Origin: CADEED01 sp039931065
GTDB taxonomy: Bacteria; Pseudomonadota; Gammaproteobacteria; Steroidobacterales; Steroidobacteraceae
Assembly: GCA_039931065.1 (NCBI GenBank)
Contig: JBDTSP010000001.1
Location: 522,674 to 586,673, forward strand
Direction: 5' to 3'
DNA length: 64,000 nt
This document shows positions 1-7,960 of this stretch, piece after piece (within the stretch, counting starts at the first letter, position 1; each line of letters begins with the position of its first letter). The position numbers and the translations under genes are program-made. Under the pieces are notes generated by a model. It did not search any database, was not told the DNA's origin, and was given only the letters and a program-made list of their open reading frames with translations.

Positions 1-1821
1 ACTCCCGAACTACTGCGGCTGTCTGCCGCCGAGCGCAATCGTCGCATCGACCTGCTGAGGCTGGCCGAGTCGCTGGGTGCCGAGACGGTCACACTCGACG
101 GGCCGTCCGCGGCACAGGTGTTGCTCGAATACGCGCTCACCAGGAAGGCCACGCGCGTTGTGATCGGGGCGCCGAAGCGGCGCGGAGTGTGGGCCTGGCT
201 GCGACCTTCGACAACCTCTGAGCTGATTCGCAACGCCCGTGGCTTCGACGTGATCACGATCGGTCTCGCTGATGAGATGCACCCGCCAGTTGGACGCCCG
301 GCGCCATCGGTGCTTGCGGAGTTCGCTGCGCCTGTTCACTGGAAACGATACGTGTGGGCACTGGTTACGAGTGCGATCGCGACGGCAGTTGCCTTTGCGA
401 TGTTCCCGTATTTCGAACTCGTAAACATCGTGATGGCGTATGTACTGGCCTCGACGATCGCCGGCGTTCGATTCGGTCGCGGCCCTGCTGTTCTCGCGGC
501 GGTGGTCAATGTGCTCGCTTTCGACTTCTGCTTTGTGCCGCCGCGATTCACGTTTTCGGTTGCAGACGTCCAGTACATCGTCACCTTTGCGGTCATGTTG
601 ATCGTGGCGGTCACGCTGGCCAACCTCATGGCGAGTGTGCGCCAACAAACTCGCGTCGCGGGCGCACGTGAGCGCCGCACTTCGCTGCTCTATGCGATGA
701 GCCGCGAATTGGCAGCCACGCGCGGGCTGAACAATATGGCTGTCGTCGCGGTTCGTCATATCGCCGAAGTTTTCGATTGCCAGGCCGTTGTGCTCCTGCC
801 GGATTCTGGCGGCAGATTGCGCCATCCGGGCGAAGCCGCGGTCGAGGTCTCCTTCAAGAACGCGGACCTGTCGATCGCACAATGGGTCGTCGATCACGGC
901 AAACGCGCGGGCCTCGGGTCGGACACGTTGCCGGCGGCACCGGCGCTCTATCTACCACTGACTGACGAGCCTCAACGGCTGGGTGTGCTCGCGGTTCTGC
1001 CTGCGAATCGTCGGCGGGTCTTGCTGCCCGAGCAGCGACACTTGCTCGAGACGTTCGCAGGGCAACTCGGCCTTGCGATGGAACGGGCACGGCTCGCAGA
1101 CCAGGCGGAGGCAGCGCGCGTGTCGGCCGAGACGGAAAGTCTCCGCAATACGCTGCTCGCCTCGATTTCACATGATTTGCGGACACCCCTTTCGGTGATT
1201 GCCGGCGCCAGCAGCACGCTCGTGGAACGCGGTCGCGATCTTGACGAGGATACGCGCCAATCGCTCGCAAGGGCTGTGGAGACCAAGGCGCGCGAGATGT
1301 CCGAACTGGTGTCGAACGTACTCGACCTCATGCGCTTCGAGTCGGGCCAGATCGCACTGCGTCGCGACTGGCAAACGCTCGACGATCTGGTCGGCTCGGC
1401 GCTGGGGCGCGTCGAAGAACGCATTCGGAGCCATCCTGTCGAGATCGTGATTCCCCCCGAGCTGCCCGCTCTGTTTGTCGACGCGAACTTGGTCGTTCAG
1501 GCTCTCGTGAATCTTCTCGACAACATCGCCAAGTACACGCCCCCTGACACACCCATTCACATCTCGGCGCAAGTGGACGACGCTCTGGTACTCGTGACTG
1601 TCGATGATGAAGGCCCGGGGCTTCCCGCCGCGCAGCGGGAGCGACTCTTTGACAAGTTCCAGCGCGGCCAGGATGAAGGGTCGGTAGTTGGAGTCGGGCT
1701 CGGCCTCGCAATTTGCCGCACCATCATTCAGGCGCACGGCGGAGTCATCACAGCCGGCGACAGGCCCGGCGGCGGAGCACGACTGCAATTCACGCTGCCA
1801 ACCAAAGAGCCAGCCTCGTGA
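1..1821 (+). CDS. kdpD: Sensor histidine kinase KdpD, 5' end outside window
   Basis: The membrane sensor kinase of the Kdp potassium system phosphorylates KdpE. The reading frame is open from base 1, so the N-terminal KdpD domain lies outside the window; 606 residues are visible. In order they show the end of the universal-stress-like domain (about residues 1-90), a four-helix DUF4118 membrane block (about 115-215), a GAF-like region, and a HisKA/HATPase core. The H-box SHDLRTPL has its phosphoacceptor His codon at 1171. The N-box reads NLLDNIAKYTP and the G-box GVGLGLAI. The stop overlaps a possible GTG start of kdpE, as expected for a translationally coupled pair. kdpFABC probably lies to the left, which cannot be checked here. 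Confidence 0.95.
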   Translation, partial: TPELLRLSAAERNRRIDLLRLAESLGAETVTLDGPSAAQVLLEYALTRKATRVVIGAPKRRGVWAWLRPSTTSELIRNARGFDVITIGLADEMHPPVGRPAPSVLAEFAAPVHWKRYVWALVTSAIATAVAFAMFPYFELVNIVMAYVLASTIAGVRFGRGPAVLAAVVNVLAFDFCFVPPRFTFSVADVQYIVTFAVMLIVAVTLANLMASVRQQTRVAGARERRTSLLYAMSRELAATRGLNNMAVVAVRHIAEVFDCQAVVLLPDSGGRLRHPGEAAVEVSFKNADLSIAQWVVDHGKRAGLGSDTLPAAPALYLPLTDEPQRLGVLAVLPANRRRVLLPEQRHLLETFAGQLGLAMERARLADQAEAARVSAETESLRNTLLASISHDLRTPLSVIAGASSTLVERGRDLDEDTRQSLARAVETKAREMSELVSNVLDLMRFESGQIALRRDWQTLDDLVGSALGRVEERIRSHPVEIVIPPELPALFVDANLVVQALVNLLDNIAKYTPPDTPIHISAQVDDALVLVTVDDEGPGLPAAQRERLFDKFQRGQDEGSVVGVGLGLAICRTIIQAHGGVITAGDRPGGGARLQFTLPTKEPAS

Positions 1822-1829
1822 CTCAGGCG

Positions 1830-2552
1830 ATGCATCGGATTCTCGTCATCGAAGATGACGCTGCAATTCGCAACGTGCTGCGGGTCCTGTTATGCGCCGA
1901 GCAGTATCGCGTCGTCGAAGCGGAAACGGCCGCACGCGCGGATATTGAGGCGCGAACGCATCGGCCCGACCTGTTGCTCGTCGATCTCGGGCTGCCGGAC
2001 GGTGACGGCATCACGGTCATTAAAGAAGTGCGCGCCTGGTCAACAGTGCCGATACTCGTGCTGTCGGCGCGGACGATGGACGCGCAGAAAGTCGCCGCGC
2101 TGGACGCCGGCGCCGACGACTACGTGACCAAACCTTTCAGCGCGCCGGAGCTCCTGGCCCGGGTCCGCGCGGCCTTGCGTCGCAGCGCGCGAAATATCGA
2201 ACAGCCGCCAGTTCTGCAACTTGGAAACATCGCGATCGACCTGACGCGGCGCGAAGCGCGTTCCCCAAGCGCGGAAGTTCATCTGACGCCGCTCGAATAT
2301 CGTGTGCTCGATTGCCTTGCGCGACAGGGTGGGATGATCGTCACGGCGAACCAGTTGATTCGGGAAGTGTGGGGCCCGGGTCGACTCGGCGATACCCGGA
2401 GCCTTCGAGTGTGCATCAAGAATCTGCGCCAGAAGCTCGAAGCGAATTCTTCGCGGCCGCAGTACATCGTGACGGAGCCGGGAGTTGGATATCGCCTGCG
2501 AGTCCCCTTGGTCACGGACGCAGTGCCTGCCTCGTCGAGACGCGCGGACTGA
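1830..2552 (+). CDS. kdpE: Response regulator KdpE
   Basis: OmpR/PhoB-type response regulator of 240 residues that activates potassium-transport genes when phosphorylated by KdpD. The receiver domain has the acidic pair in ILVIEDD, the phosphoacceptor Asp in LLLVDLGLPDGDG and the switch Lys in DDYVTKPF. The C-terminal winged helix carries LTPLEYRVL and ends in a YIVTEPGVGYRL motif. ATG 1830 gives the usual MHRILVIEDD beginning. GTG 1818 is an alternative that overlaps the kdpD stop by 4 bases (GTGA) and would add four residues. It is convergent with the next gene, 18 bases away. Confidence 0.95.
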   Translation: MHRILVIEDDAAIRNVLRVLLCAEQYRVVEAETAARADIEARTHRPDLLLVDLGLPDGDGITVIKEVRAWSTVPILVLSARTMDAQKVAALDAGADDYVTKPFSAPELLARVRAALRRSARNIEQPPVLQLGNIAIDLTRREARSPSAEVHLTPLEYRVLDCLARQGGMIVTANQLIREVWGPGRLGDTRSLRVCIKNLRQKLEANSSRPQYIVTEPGVGYRLRVPLVTDAVPASSRRAD

Positions 2553-2570
2553 CGGCATGAGCCGTACCGT

Positions 2571-2960
2571 TCATTGCGTTTTACCGGAGCGCAGCGCGGC
2601 GGTCAGGCTGGCCAGCTGCAACTCGACCCGCTTGATTTCACGCAAGATGACAACTTTCTGCAACTCCATCCAAAACCACAGCTTGATCATTCCCAGTGCA
2701 ATGAATGCAAGGATGGTGCCGACCCCCCATCGCTGCATGCTGCGTAAATCCGTTTGGACTAGGAATTGCCAGCCGCACACGACGGCGAGGGCAAACAAGG
2801 CAAAGGCGAGCAGCCACGCAAAGGCGTTCAGCCAACGCGTGTGGCCTCGAAACATGGCGGTGATGTCTCGATAGAGGGAGCCATCAGCATTCATCTGCGC
2901 CAGGAACGCCTGATCCTCAGATGACAAGGCCTTCTGAATTCGTTCATCGATGCTTTCCAT
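2571..2960 (-). CDS. DUF6768-type two-helix membrane protein
   Basis: Protein of 129 residues starting MESIDERIQKAL. An acidic soluble N-terminus (about 1-40) precedes two transmembrane helices: WLNAFAWLLAFALFALAVV, then a second one around GVGTILAFIALGMIKLWFW. A basic/amphipathic tail with REIKRVELQLASL follows. This layout matches the DUF6768 family, whose function is unknown and which often sits beside ECF sigma genes. ATG 2960 was chosen because it follows the sigma stop by one base and has GGAG just upstream inside the sigma gene; a longer start at 2993 would overlap that gene. A role as a regulator of the sigma factor is plausible inference only, since no zinc-finger anti-sigma motif is visible. 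Confidence 0.75.
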   Translation of the reverse strand: MESIDERIQKALSSEDQAFLAQMNADGSLYRDITAMFRGHTRWLNAFAWLLAFALFALAVVCGWQFLVQTDLRSMQRWGVGTILAFIALGMIKLWFWMELQKVVILREIKRVELQLASLTAALRSGKTQ

Positions 2961-2961
2961 T

Positions 2962-3510
2962 TCATTCTCCAAGTTGGTTCTTGAGTGATTCACGGGCGTG
3001 ATGCAGTCGAGATTTCACAGTCCCGGCAGGCAGCGCCAGAATCGATGCGATGTCGTCGATGCTCAGGTCTTCTCCGTAGAACAGGTGCACGACGTCGCGC
3101 TGTTCCTGACTCAATCGCCCGATCGCCGTTGTGAGGCCCGAATTTTCAAGCGGCTCGGCGGGACGCTGATTGCCGGCGGCCGCAATCGCGGACTCCTGTT
3201 CGACGCACGAGATCAACCGCCGCTGTCGTTGAGCATGTCGAATGCCATCGATGCTTTTCCTGTGCGCAATGCTGTAGAGCCATGCGGGAAATTGCGCAGG
3301 GTCGTCGAGTCGCTTCAGCCCTCGAATCACCCCTATCCATGTTTCCTGAACGACGTCGCGTGCGGGTTCCGGACGGCCCAATACACGCGTGGCATATCGG
3401 AGGAGTTTCGGAGTCCAACGACGTACAAGTTGGTCGAACCCATCGCGCGATCCGCCCCGAATGAGCGCGATCAGATACCCGTCCATCGCACGTTCTGTCT
3501 GGTCGTCCAT
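2962..3510 (-). CDS. ECF-type RNA polymerase sigma factor
   Basis: Sigma-70 family ECF factor of 182 residues. Region 2 spans about residues 10-80: FDQLVRRWTPKLLRYATRVLG, the DVVQETWIGVIRGL core-binding helix and the AWLYSIAHRKSIDGIR promoter-melting segment. Region 4 spans about 125-178: LSQEQRDVVHLFYGEDLSIDDIA, then the recognition helix GTVKSRLHHARESL. It forms a two-gene operon with the DUF6768-type membrane protein, stop to start separated by one base. No typical zinc-binding anti-sigma factor is nearby. The inducing signal is unknown. Confidence 0.92.
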   Translation of the reverse strand: MDDQTERAMDGYLIALIRGGSRDGFDQLVRRWTPKLLRYATRVLGRPEPARDVVQETWIGVIRGLKRLDDPAQFPAWLYSIAHRKSIDGIRHAQRQRRLISCVEQESAIAAAGNQRPAEPLENSGLTTAIGRLSQEQRDVVHLFYGEDLSIDDIASILALPAGTVKSRLHHARESLKNQLGE

Positions 3511-3561
3511 CGATTGCAGTGCCTCTCCTGTTACTAAGGTCGCTCGAAACAGGCAGGGGGT

Positions 3562-3730
3562 TCAAATCGGGTCGCTTCTGAGGTGGTGGCAGCCTTCGAG
3601 CCGCTTGCGGCATCTCAGTTGCAGATGGGTATCCGCCTCGTGGGCGCGCGCCAGGCGCATGAGCGGCGCAGCGAACTCCGCGGCAACTTTCTCGAACAAT
3701 GCATCAAGGCCGTCTACATCCGGGTCAGCG
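3562..3730 (-). pseudogene. N-terminal fragment of a second ECF sigma factor
   Basis: On the minus strand the translation contains LFEKVAAEFAAPLMRLARAH, which looks like the first helix of region 2 of an ECF sigma factor, and then degenerates to a stop at 3562. No ATG precedes it in frame, and no region 4 follows before the intact sigma gene at 3510. I read it as the beheaded start of a paralogue that was truncated or partly duplicated. It is antisense to the plus-strand reading frame at 3659-4255, so both cannot be fully functional. The identification rests on one motif. Confidence 0.35.
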
Positions 3731-4255
3731 GTGGGCGCAAACGGATTCTGTCTTGGTGACGAAAGGTTGCAACGCGACTTTGCGAAAGCACTGTTGAAAG
3801 TGGCTCGTGACGGAGTGCGATCCAAATCATCGGAAGAGGACTCCTACCCGGCCTTAGTTGAAGCAGTCGCCGCCGAAATCTTGCAACATAAAGCAGGCAG
3901 GTCCCGCTTTGCTTCGATCGATCATCCTTTCGCAAAAGTCGCCACTGGCGCAGGTGAAGGTGACGAGTTCTGGCGCGACGTCGAGAATGCGCTCGATCTT
4001 CATCTGCTGATGTGTGACGAGGGCAAAGCGGCCGGGATCTATCGGCTGATGAACTACCCCGCGGTTGGTTTCGCGATGTTTCCGGTCTCCGTACTCGTTT
4101 CGATGAAGTTCGCCGGAACAGATCTCTCATCAGAACTTCCCTCCACCCATCCGTTACTACAATTGTCGACCACACGGCCGCCCGAGCGCCTGTCGTTTGA
4201 TTGGGCGAGCGATCCAACGTTGCAGTTCATGCTCAAGGAATCAGCCTTCGGTTGA
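3659..4255 (+). CDS. Hypothetical protein, start uncertain
   Basis: Open reading frame of up to 198 residues that I do not recognise. The first 30-40 residues are low-complexity and lie opposite the sigma-factor fragment, so real coding may begin later, for example at GTG 3800 (151 residues). From there the sequence is protein-like: helical stretches around YPALVEAVAAEILQ and DEFWRDVENALDLHLLMCDEG, a hydrophobic VGFAMFPVSVLVSMKF segment, and a polar tail ending ESAFG. No signal peptide, catalytic motif or conserved Cys pattern is visible. It could be the 3' part of a longer gene that lost its 5' end. Confidence 0.35.
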   Translation: MSGAANSAATFSNNASRPSTSGSAVGANGFCLGDERLQRDFAKALLKVARDGVRSKSSEEDSYPALVEAVAAEILQHKAGRSRFASIDHPFAKVATGAGEGDEFWRDVENALDLHLLMCDEGKAAGIYRLMNYPAVGFAMFPVSVLVSMKFAGTDLSSELPSTHPLLQLSTTRPPERLSFDWASDPTLQFMLKESAFG

Positions 4256-4679
4256 TTTCCACCGCGAGCCCACCGGCCGGCGACGCGACGCACGATCAAA
4301 GCCGTAACCATGTGAAATGGCTAAAATGAAAGCGCTGGCTTCATCGAGGCCGGCGTGTAGCGAGGCGCTCCGCGTCATTCCGCCAAGAAGTATCCATTTT
4401 TCGATGCGTAAAGTTCGAGTCGTGACGTGCGGACGGAAAAGCTCGGGATGGAGCAACATCAAGAGCGGGGGTTTTAACATGGCGGCAAGTCTTTCGACCT
4501 ATACGCTGTTCAGGGCCATAGGGATGTCCGGTAGATCAGTTCGTGCGGGGGTTTTTAATTCCGACGCAGCGGCCGCAGGCGCCACTACTGGCCTTCTTAT
4601 CGATTCCGTTACTTTCATCAGTCCCGACTTTGCGCCACTTGAGACATCGTGCGGGAAGCCTTAGAAGGTATGCAATTGC
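4256..4679 (+). other. Gene-poor stretch
   Basis: No convincing gene in about 420 bases. A 115-codon plus-strand frame (4317-4664) exists, but it has no ribosome-binding site and an unstructured composition without a recognisable motif. I see no terminator or repeat. Confidence 0.5.
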
Positions 4680-4916
4680 ATGACGCAATTTACTTACAAT
4701 GCCCATAGTTTTCTCGCGGGAATTTTCGTGCTCGCGATCCTTTTCAGTACTGCCAACTACTACTTCGATTTCGGCTTCTTCGGTCGCGGCGCGAAGGGCG
4801 TTGTCTTAGCGGTTCTCGGTCTCTTTATTGTCTATGGCTATTTCTTTTCGCCTACCCGTGACGAAATGCGTGAGCAGAAGAATGCCGGGAAACCGGCGAA
4901 CACTCGGCAAGACTAG
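4680..4916 (+). CDS. Small two-helix membrane protein
   Basis: Predicted 78-residue inner-membrane protein of unknown function. Two hydrophobic helices are obvious: SFLAGIFVLAILFSTANYYF, then VVLAVLGLFIVYGYFF. They are separated by a short Gly/Arg-containing loop (GFFGRGAKG). The C-terminus is charged (TRDEMREQKNAGK) and probably cytosolic. ATG 4680 begins MTQFTYNAH; the upstream sequence has only a weak ribosome-binding site. The gene stands alone between two gene-poor stretches. Confidence 0.55.
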   Translation: MTQFTYNAHSFLAGIFVLAILFSTANYYFDFGFFGRGAKGVVLAVLGLFIVYGYFFSPTRDEMREQKNAGKPANTRQD

Positions 4917-5343
4917 ATAGGTTGACGCCAGCGCGCCCTGAACTCGACGATCGCGACCCAATCACTGACGAGCTTCAGAGCCGAAATTGCATCAGTCCCT
5001 GTTAGAGAAACAGGGCTGCTATGGCAGCCGGCGGAACGGTTCGATCTGCGCCAGAGCCAGATCACGCGGTGGGAGCAGGTCAGCCGCAGGAGGAATGCTT
5101 GCATCGTGATCTGCTATGACCGAGTTGGCGACTTATGTTGACGCGCTACTCGAGAGTGAGAGTCAAATGACCGTAATCTTTATGACTGTGCGATATCACC
5201 ATCGAGCTGATTGCAGGCGTTGCGGCTGGCGATCTGTTTGTCGATTTCCCGTACGGTCGCAGGCGATCAATTCCGATAGACCGAGCCGAAGCGGTCGGCT
5301 ATAGGTGCAATCGATATGATCTCCGCGAAACCAGGATCAGCCG
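4917..5343 (+). other. Gene-poor stretch with a possible IS3 orfA scrap
   Basis: No gene is supported here. At 5034-5078 the plus strand reads ERFDLRQSQITRWEQ, which resembles the helix-turn-helix of IS3-family orfA proteins. It is out of frame with its surroundings and runs to a stop at about 5140. If real it is a short transposon relic. Confidence 0.3.
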
Positions 5344-5784
5344 ATGGCACGCGAACCGAACCTGTTGGAACAAAAAGTCGCCGAAGTGGAAGAGAGCGCG
5401 ACGCAGCTCCGGCGATCGGCCGACGCCGTCGAGGTGAGTGCGGATCGAAACACGGAACTGGCGGCGACTCGAACTTTGCTGGCTGCGGAGCGCACCTACG
5501 CCGCCTGGGTACGCACGGCGCTGGCTGCACTGGCCACCGGCGTCGGAGCCAAAGCACTCTTGTCCGGTGTTGTCCCTTCCTGGTTTGCAGGAATCAGCGC
5601 TTCGGTCTTGATCCTTTTCAGCGGGTTCTGCCTGATCGCCGCCGTGTGTCGGGGCCTGGATGCCGGAGTGCCGCCACCATTGCCGGGGGTGCGTCGAATT
5701 CCTTTCTGGGTGTTGGTTGTGACGAACGGATTTCTGGTTCTCGTTGCTCTATTCGCGCTGGTCGGGATCTGGGTCATGAAGTAA
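5344..5784 (+). CDS. DUF202 (YidH-like) membrane protein
   Basis: Membrane protein of 146 residues. A soluble coiled-coil-like N-terminus (about 1-45, LLEQKVAEVEESATQLRRSA) precedes the DUF202 signature ERTYAAWVRTALAALATG (about 50-67). Three hydrophobic helices follow, at about 55-80, 82-104 and 118-145. DUF202 proteins are small inner-membrane proteins without an established biochemical role. ATG 5344 starts MAREPNLLEQ. It appears monocistronic and is convergent with the OsmC gene, about 100 bases away. Confidence 0.85.
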   Translation: MAREPNLLEQKVAEVEESATQLRRSADAVEVSADRNTELAATRTLLAAERTYAAWVRTALAALATGVGAKALLSGVVPSWFAGISASVLILFSGFCLIAAVCRGLDAGVPPPLPGVRRIPFWVLVVTNGFLVLVALFALVGIWVMK

Positions 5785-5887
5785 CGCGCAGAGTCTTGCG
5801 CCAGTACAAACTTGAGTGTCGTTGAGGATCGCTCCTGCGAAGTGCACCGCATGGCAACGGTCGAAGACACGATCATATTTCCGACAT

Positions 5888-6325
5888 CTACGGACTCGTG
5901 ACGACCTCCACTTCCAGAGTGCGATTTCCACGCAGCGAATTCGAAATGAGGCAGCCATGCTCCGCACGTTCCAGCAGGGCACGGGCCTTGGCAGTATCTG
6001 CGTCAGGCGGCACTTGCAGCGTTGCGAGCGTCGTATAGCGAGTGAACTGCGAAATTCCGTCGACGCGTTCGAGCACGCCTTCGACTCGGCACTCAAGCTT
6101 CAGCCACTCCAGTTTCGAGGCGCGGCTGACAGCGCGGAATGTCAGGATGAAGCAGTCCGCCACCGCCGCGCAGAGCAGACTCTCGGGCGACCAGATCCCG
6201 CCGGGTCCATCGAACTCTGGAGGTGGAGCCGTCTCGAGATTGGGCAACTGCGGCGAGGAGACGATGACACTGCCTGCGGGTGCTCCCGAGGCGGAAGCAC
6301 GGTAGAGGTGCGGATAGGGATGCAA
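5888..6325 (-). CDS. OsmC-family thiol peroxidase-like protein
   Basis: Protein of 145 residues of the OsmC/Ohr fold, whose members reduce organic or lipid hydroperoxides with a reactive cysteine pair. The peroxidatic Cys lies in the helix LLCAAVADCFILTFRAV and the second Cys in AEHGCLISNSL, near the C-terminus. GPGGIWSPESLL precedes the first. The reading frame has no ATG; it begins with TTG 6325, preceded by AAGGAG at a good distance on the minus strand, which decides the start. That ribosome-binding site lies just beyond the stop of an IS3 transposase fragment, so the element may have replaced the native promoter. Confidence 0.85.
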   Translation of the reverse strand: MHPYPHLYRASASGAPAGSVIVSSPQLPNLETAPPPEFDGPGGIWSPESLLCAAVADCFILTFRAVSRASKLEWLKLECRVEGVLERVDGISQFTRYTTLATLQVPPDADTAKARALLERAEHGCLISNSLRGNRTLEVEVVTSP

Positions 6326-6357
6326 AGCGAATCTCCTTGAGGTGGACTTCCAAGACT

Positions 6358-6475
6358 TTAGTGGACGCCTCGCCGCCTGGTTTTGAGGACCAACTCAAAC
6401 TGCTCGGGGCTCAAGCCACCAAGATGACTGTGGCGGCGCATTCGATTGTAGAGCCGACCTGACACCCGATTTAGT
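6358..6475 (-). pseudogene. IS3-family transposase C-terminal fragment (type 1)
   Basis: The minus strand reads RLYNRMRRHSHLGGLSPEQF and then ELVLKTRRRGVH before a TAA at 6360-6358. This is the typical last part of an IS3-family OrfB integrase core, downstream of the catalytic Glu. Nothing upstream continues the frame, so only about 40 residues remain. It is followed directly by the ribosome-binding site and TTG start of the OsmC gene. Confidence 0.6.
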
Positions 6476-6527
6476 CCCGCCCGGACTTAGAGTCTGCGGT
6501 TGAAGATACTCCGTCTTTCCGTCTCGC

Positions 6528-6640
6528 TTAACATTCTTCGGCGAACTCCTCGGGCGTCACGTCGCCGAGCGAGCTGTGAGTGCGCTCGGTGTTGTACTCG
6601 ATACGCCAGCTTTCGATGACCCGTCGGGCCTGGCTTGGGG
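6528..6640 (-). pseudogene. IS3-family transposase C-terminal fragment (type 2)
   Basis: The minus strand reads ARRVIESWRIEYNTERTHSS, then LGDVTPEEFAEEC and a stop at 6528. This is the end of a different IS3-family OrfB from the one at 6358-6475. The match to transposase ends abruptly near 6640, where a plus-strand GST frame begins. The element's 3' end is therefore fused to the beheaded GST gene. Confidence 0.65.
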
Positions 6641-6891
6641 AAAAAGGCGACAAAGCTGCCGCACAACGAGGCCGAGAACACCTGAAGCATCTCCTGCAGA
6701 TACTTGAGGACGGGCTGAGCAAGAGCTTTCTCGTCGATGACACTCCAACGATCGCAGATCTGTCACTCGCATCTTGCGTATATCAGCTCACGTTCGCGGG
6801 CATTCAGCAGCAGTCACCGAAGGCCCAACAGTGGTTCAGGCGTGTGAGTCAGCTCAAGGGATTTCAGGCTTCACTGCCCAAGCAAGCCTAG
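6640..6891 (+). pseudogene. Glutathione S-transferase, C-terminal fragment
   Basis: The plus frame reads GDKAAAQRGREHLKHLLQIL, then SFLVDDTPTIADLSLASCVY and a helical tail ending LPKQA. That is the all-helical C-terminal domain of a GST, including the conserved TIADLSLAS N-capping/hydrophobic-staple motif. The thioredoxin-like N-terminal domain is missing and replaced by the IS3 remnant joined at about 6640. An apparent start at 6580 lies inside the antisense transposase sequence. The gene is convergent with the AraC regulator. An intact, different GST lies at 7961. Confidence 0.7.
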
Positions 6892-6922
6892 AATCGCCGT
6901 CTCGCGTAAAGGGCGACGCTCC

Positions 6923-7843
6923 TCATTCGCCGTTTGCAGCACGGAAACGGCCAGGCGGCGTGCTGTACTGTCTCTGAAATGCTTTGGAGAATGCCGCGCT
7001 CGATTCGTATCCGACGGCGGCAGCAATGTCGCCGAGCGGGCGCTGCCGATCCCGCAGCATCTTCACCGCGATGAACATTCGCCATCGAGTGAGGTAGGCG
7101 AGGGGGGTCTCTCCGACAAACTCGAGGAAGCGTTTCGCGAACCCGGCGCGCGATTGGGCGGCTGCCCGCGCAAGGCTCGCAACCGTCCAGTCGTCCGCAG
7201 GGCGCTCATGCATGAGTGAGAGCGCCTTCGCGATACGCGCATCACGCAGCGCCCCGAACCAGCCGCCGTCGCGCAGCGGTTGTTCCTCTAGCCAGGCGCG
7301 CACGACGTACACGAGCAGGCTATCTACCAGGCGCGGCAATATGAGCTCCTTGCCGTTGCCTCCGTGGCGCGCCTCTAGGCGCAGCAGCTGCTGCAACAAC
7401 TGCAGCTGGGGATGCCTTTCGGCTTCGCGCGCCCTGACGTGAATGAATCTCGGCAGAATCGACAGCAATGGATGCGGCCCAACCTGCTCGAATCGGTACT
7501 TGGCACAAAACACTGCTGTGGTATCGCGACAACCCTCGGGCAACTTTGAGAGGCGACGCTTCATCTGTTCGTTGACCGTGAGAAACGGTTTGGCGCGATG
7601 CCTTGGGGTGTCGCCAAGCGAGTGCGCCGCGCCGCCCGGCAGCAAAACGATGTCGCCATCGGCGAGCAAGGCCGCCGACCGGTCTCCCCGCAGCTTTATC
7701 CAGCAACTGCCACGCTGTACGACATGCACGATTGCCGCTGACGGAATGTCGATTTCGACTCCCCAGGGAATGAGGTACTCGTTCTGGCCGACCACGACCG
7801 AGCCGAGTCTTGCCGCGGCGAGTACGTCCGACAATACATCCAC
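6923..7843 (-). CDS. AraC-family transcriptional regulator, cupin type
   Basis: Regulator of 306 residues. The N-terminal half is a cupin-6-type sensor domain with the pattern WIKLRGDRSAALLADGDIVL, then LPGGAAHSL. The C-terminal 100 residues are an AraC/XylS double helix-turn-helix: DDWTVASLARAAAQSRAGFAK, then LGDIAAAVGYESSAAFSKAF, ending in the usual PPGRFR. It is divergent from the GST gene at 7961 with a 117-base shared upstream region, so that GST is a likely target. The ligand is unknown. Confidence 0.9.
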   Translation of the reverse strand: MDVLSDVLAAARLGSVVVGQNEYLIPWGVEIDIPSAAIVHVVQRGSCWIKLRGDRSAALLADGDIVLLPGGAAHSLGDTPRHRAKPFLTVNEQMKRRLSKLPEGCRDTTAVFCAKYRFEQVGPHPLLSILPRFIHVRAREAERHPQLQLLQQLLRLEARHGGNGKELILPRLVDSLLVYVVRAWLEEQPLRDGGWFGALRDARIAKALSLMHERPADDWTVASLARAAAQSRAGFAKRFLEFVGETPLAYLTRWRMFIAVKMLRDRQRPLGDIAAAVGYESSAAFSKAFQRQYSTPPGRFRAANGE

Positions 7844-7960
7844 GTGGCTTTCTCCTGGTCTTAAGCGTTTGGACTCTGAGACATGAAATCGAGACTGAAG
7901 CGCTCTTGGCGCTCGGTCGGTGCGCCCTAGGCTAGCGCATAAGAACTCGAGGAGAAACCA

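Noticed and set aside
4317..4664. 115-codon plus-strand reading frame
   Set aside because: No ribosome-binding site, no motif and no hydrophobic or helical pattern; composition like non-coding DNA.
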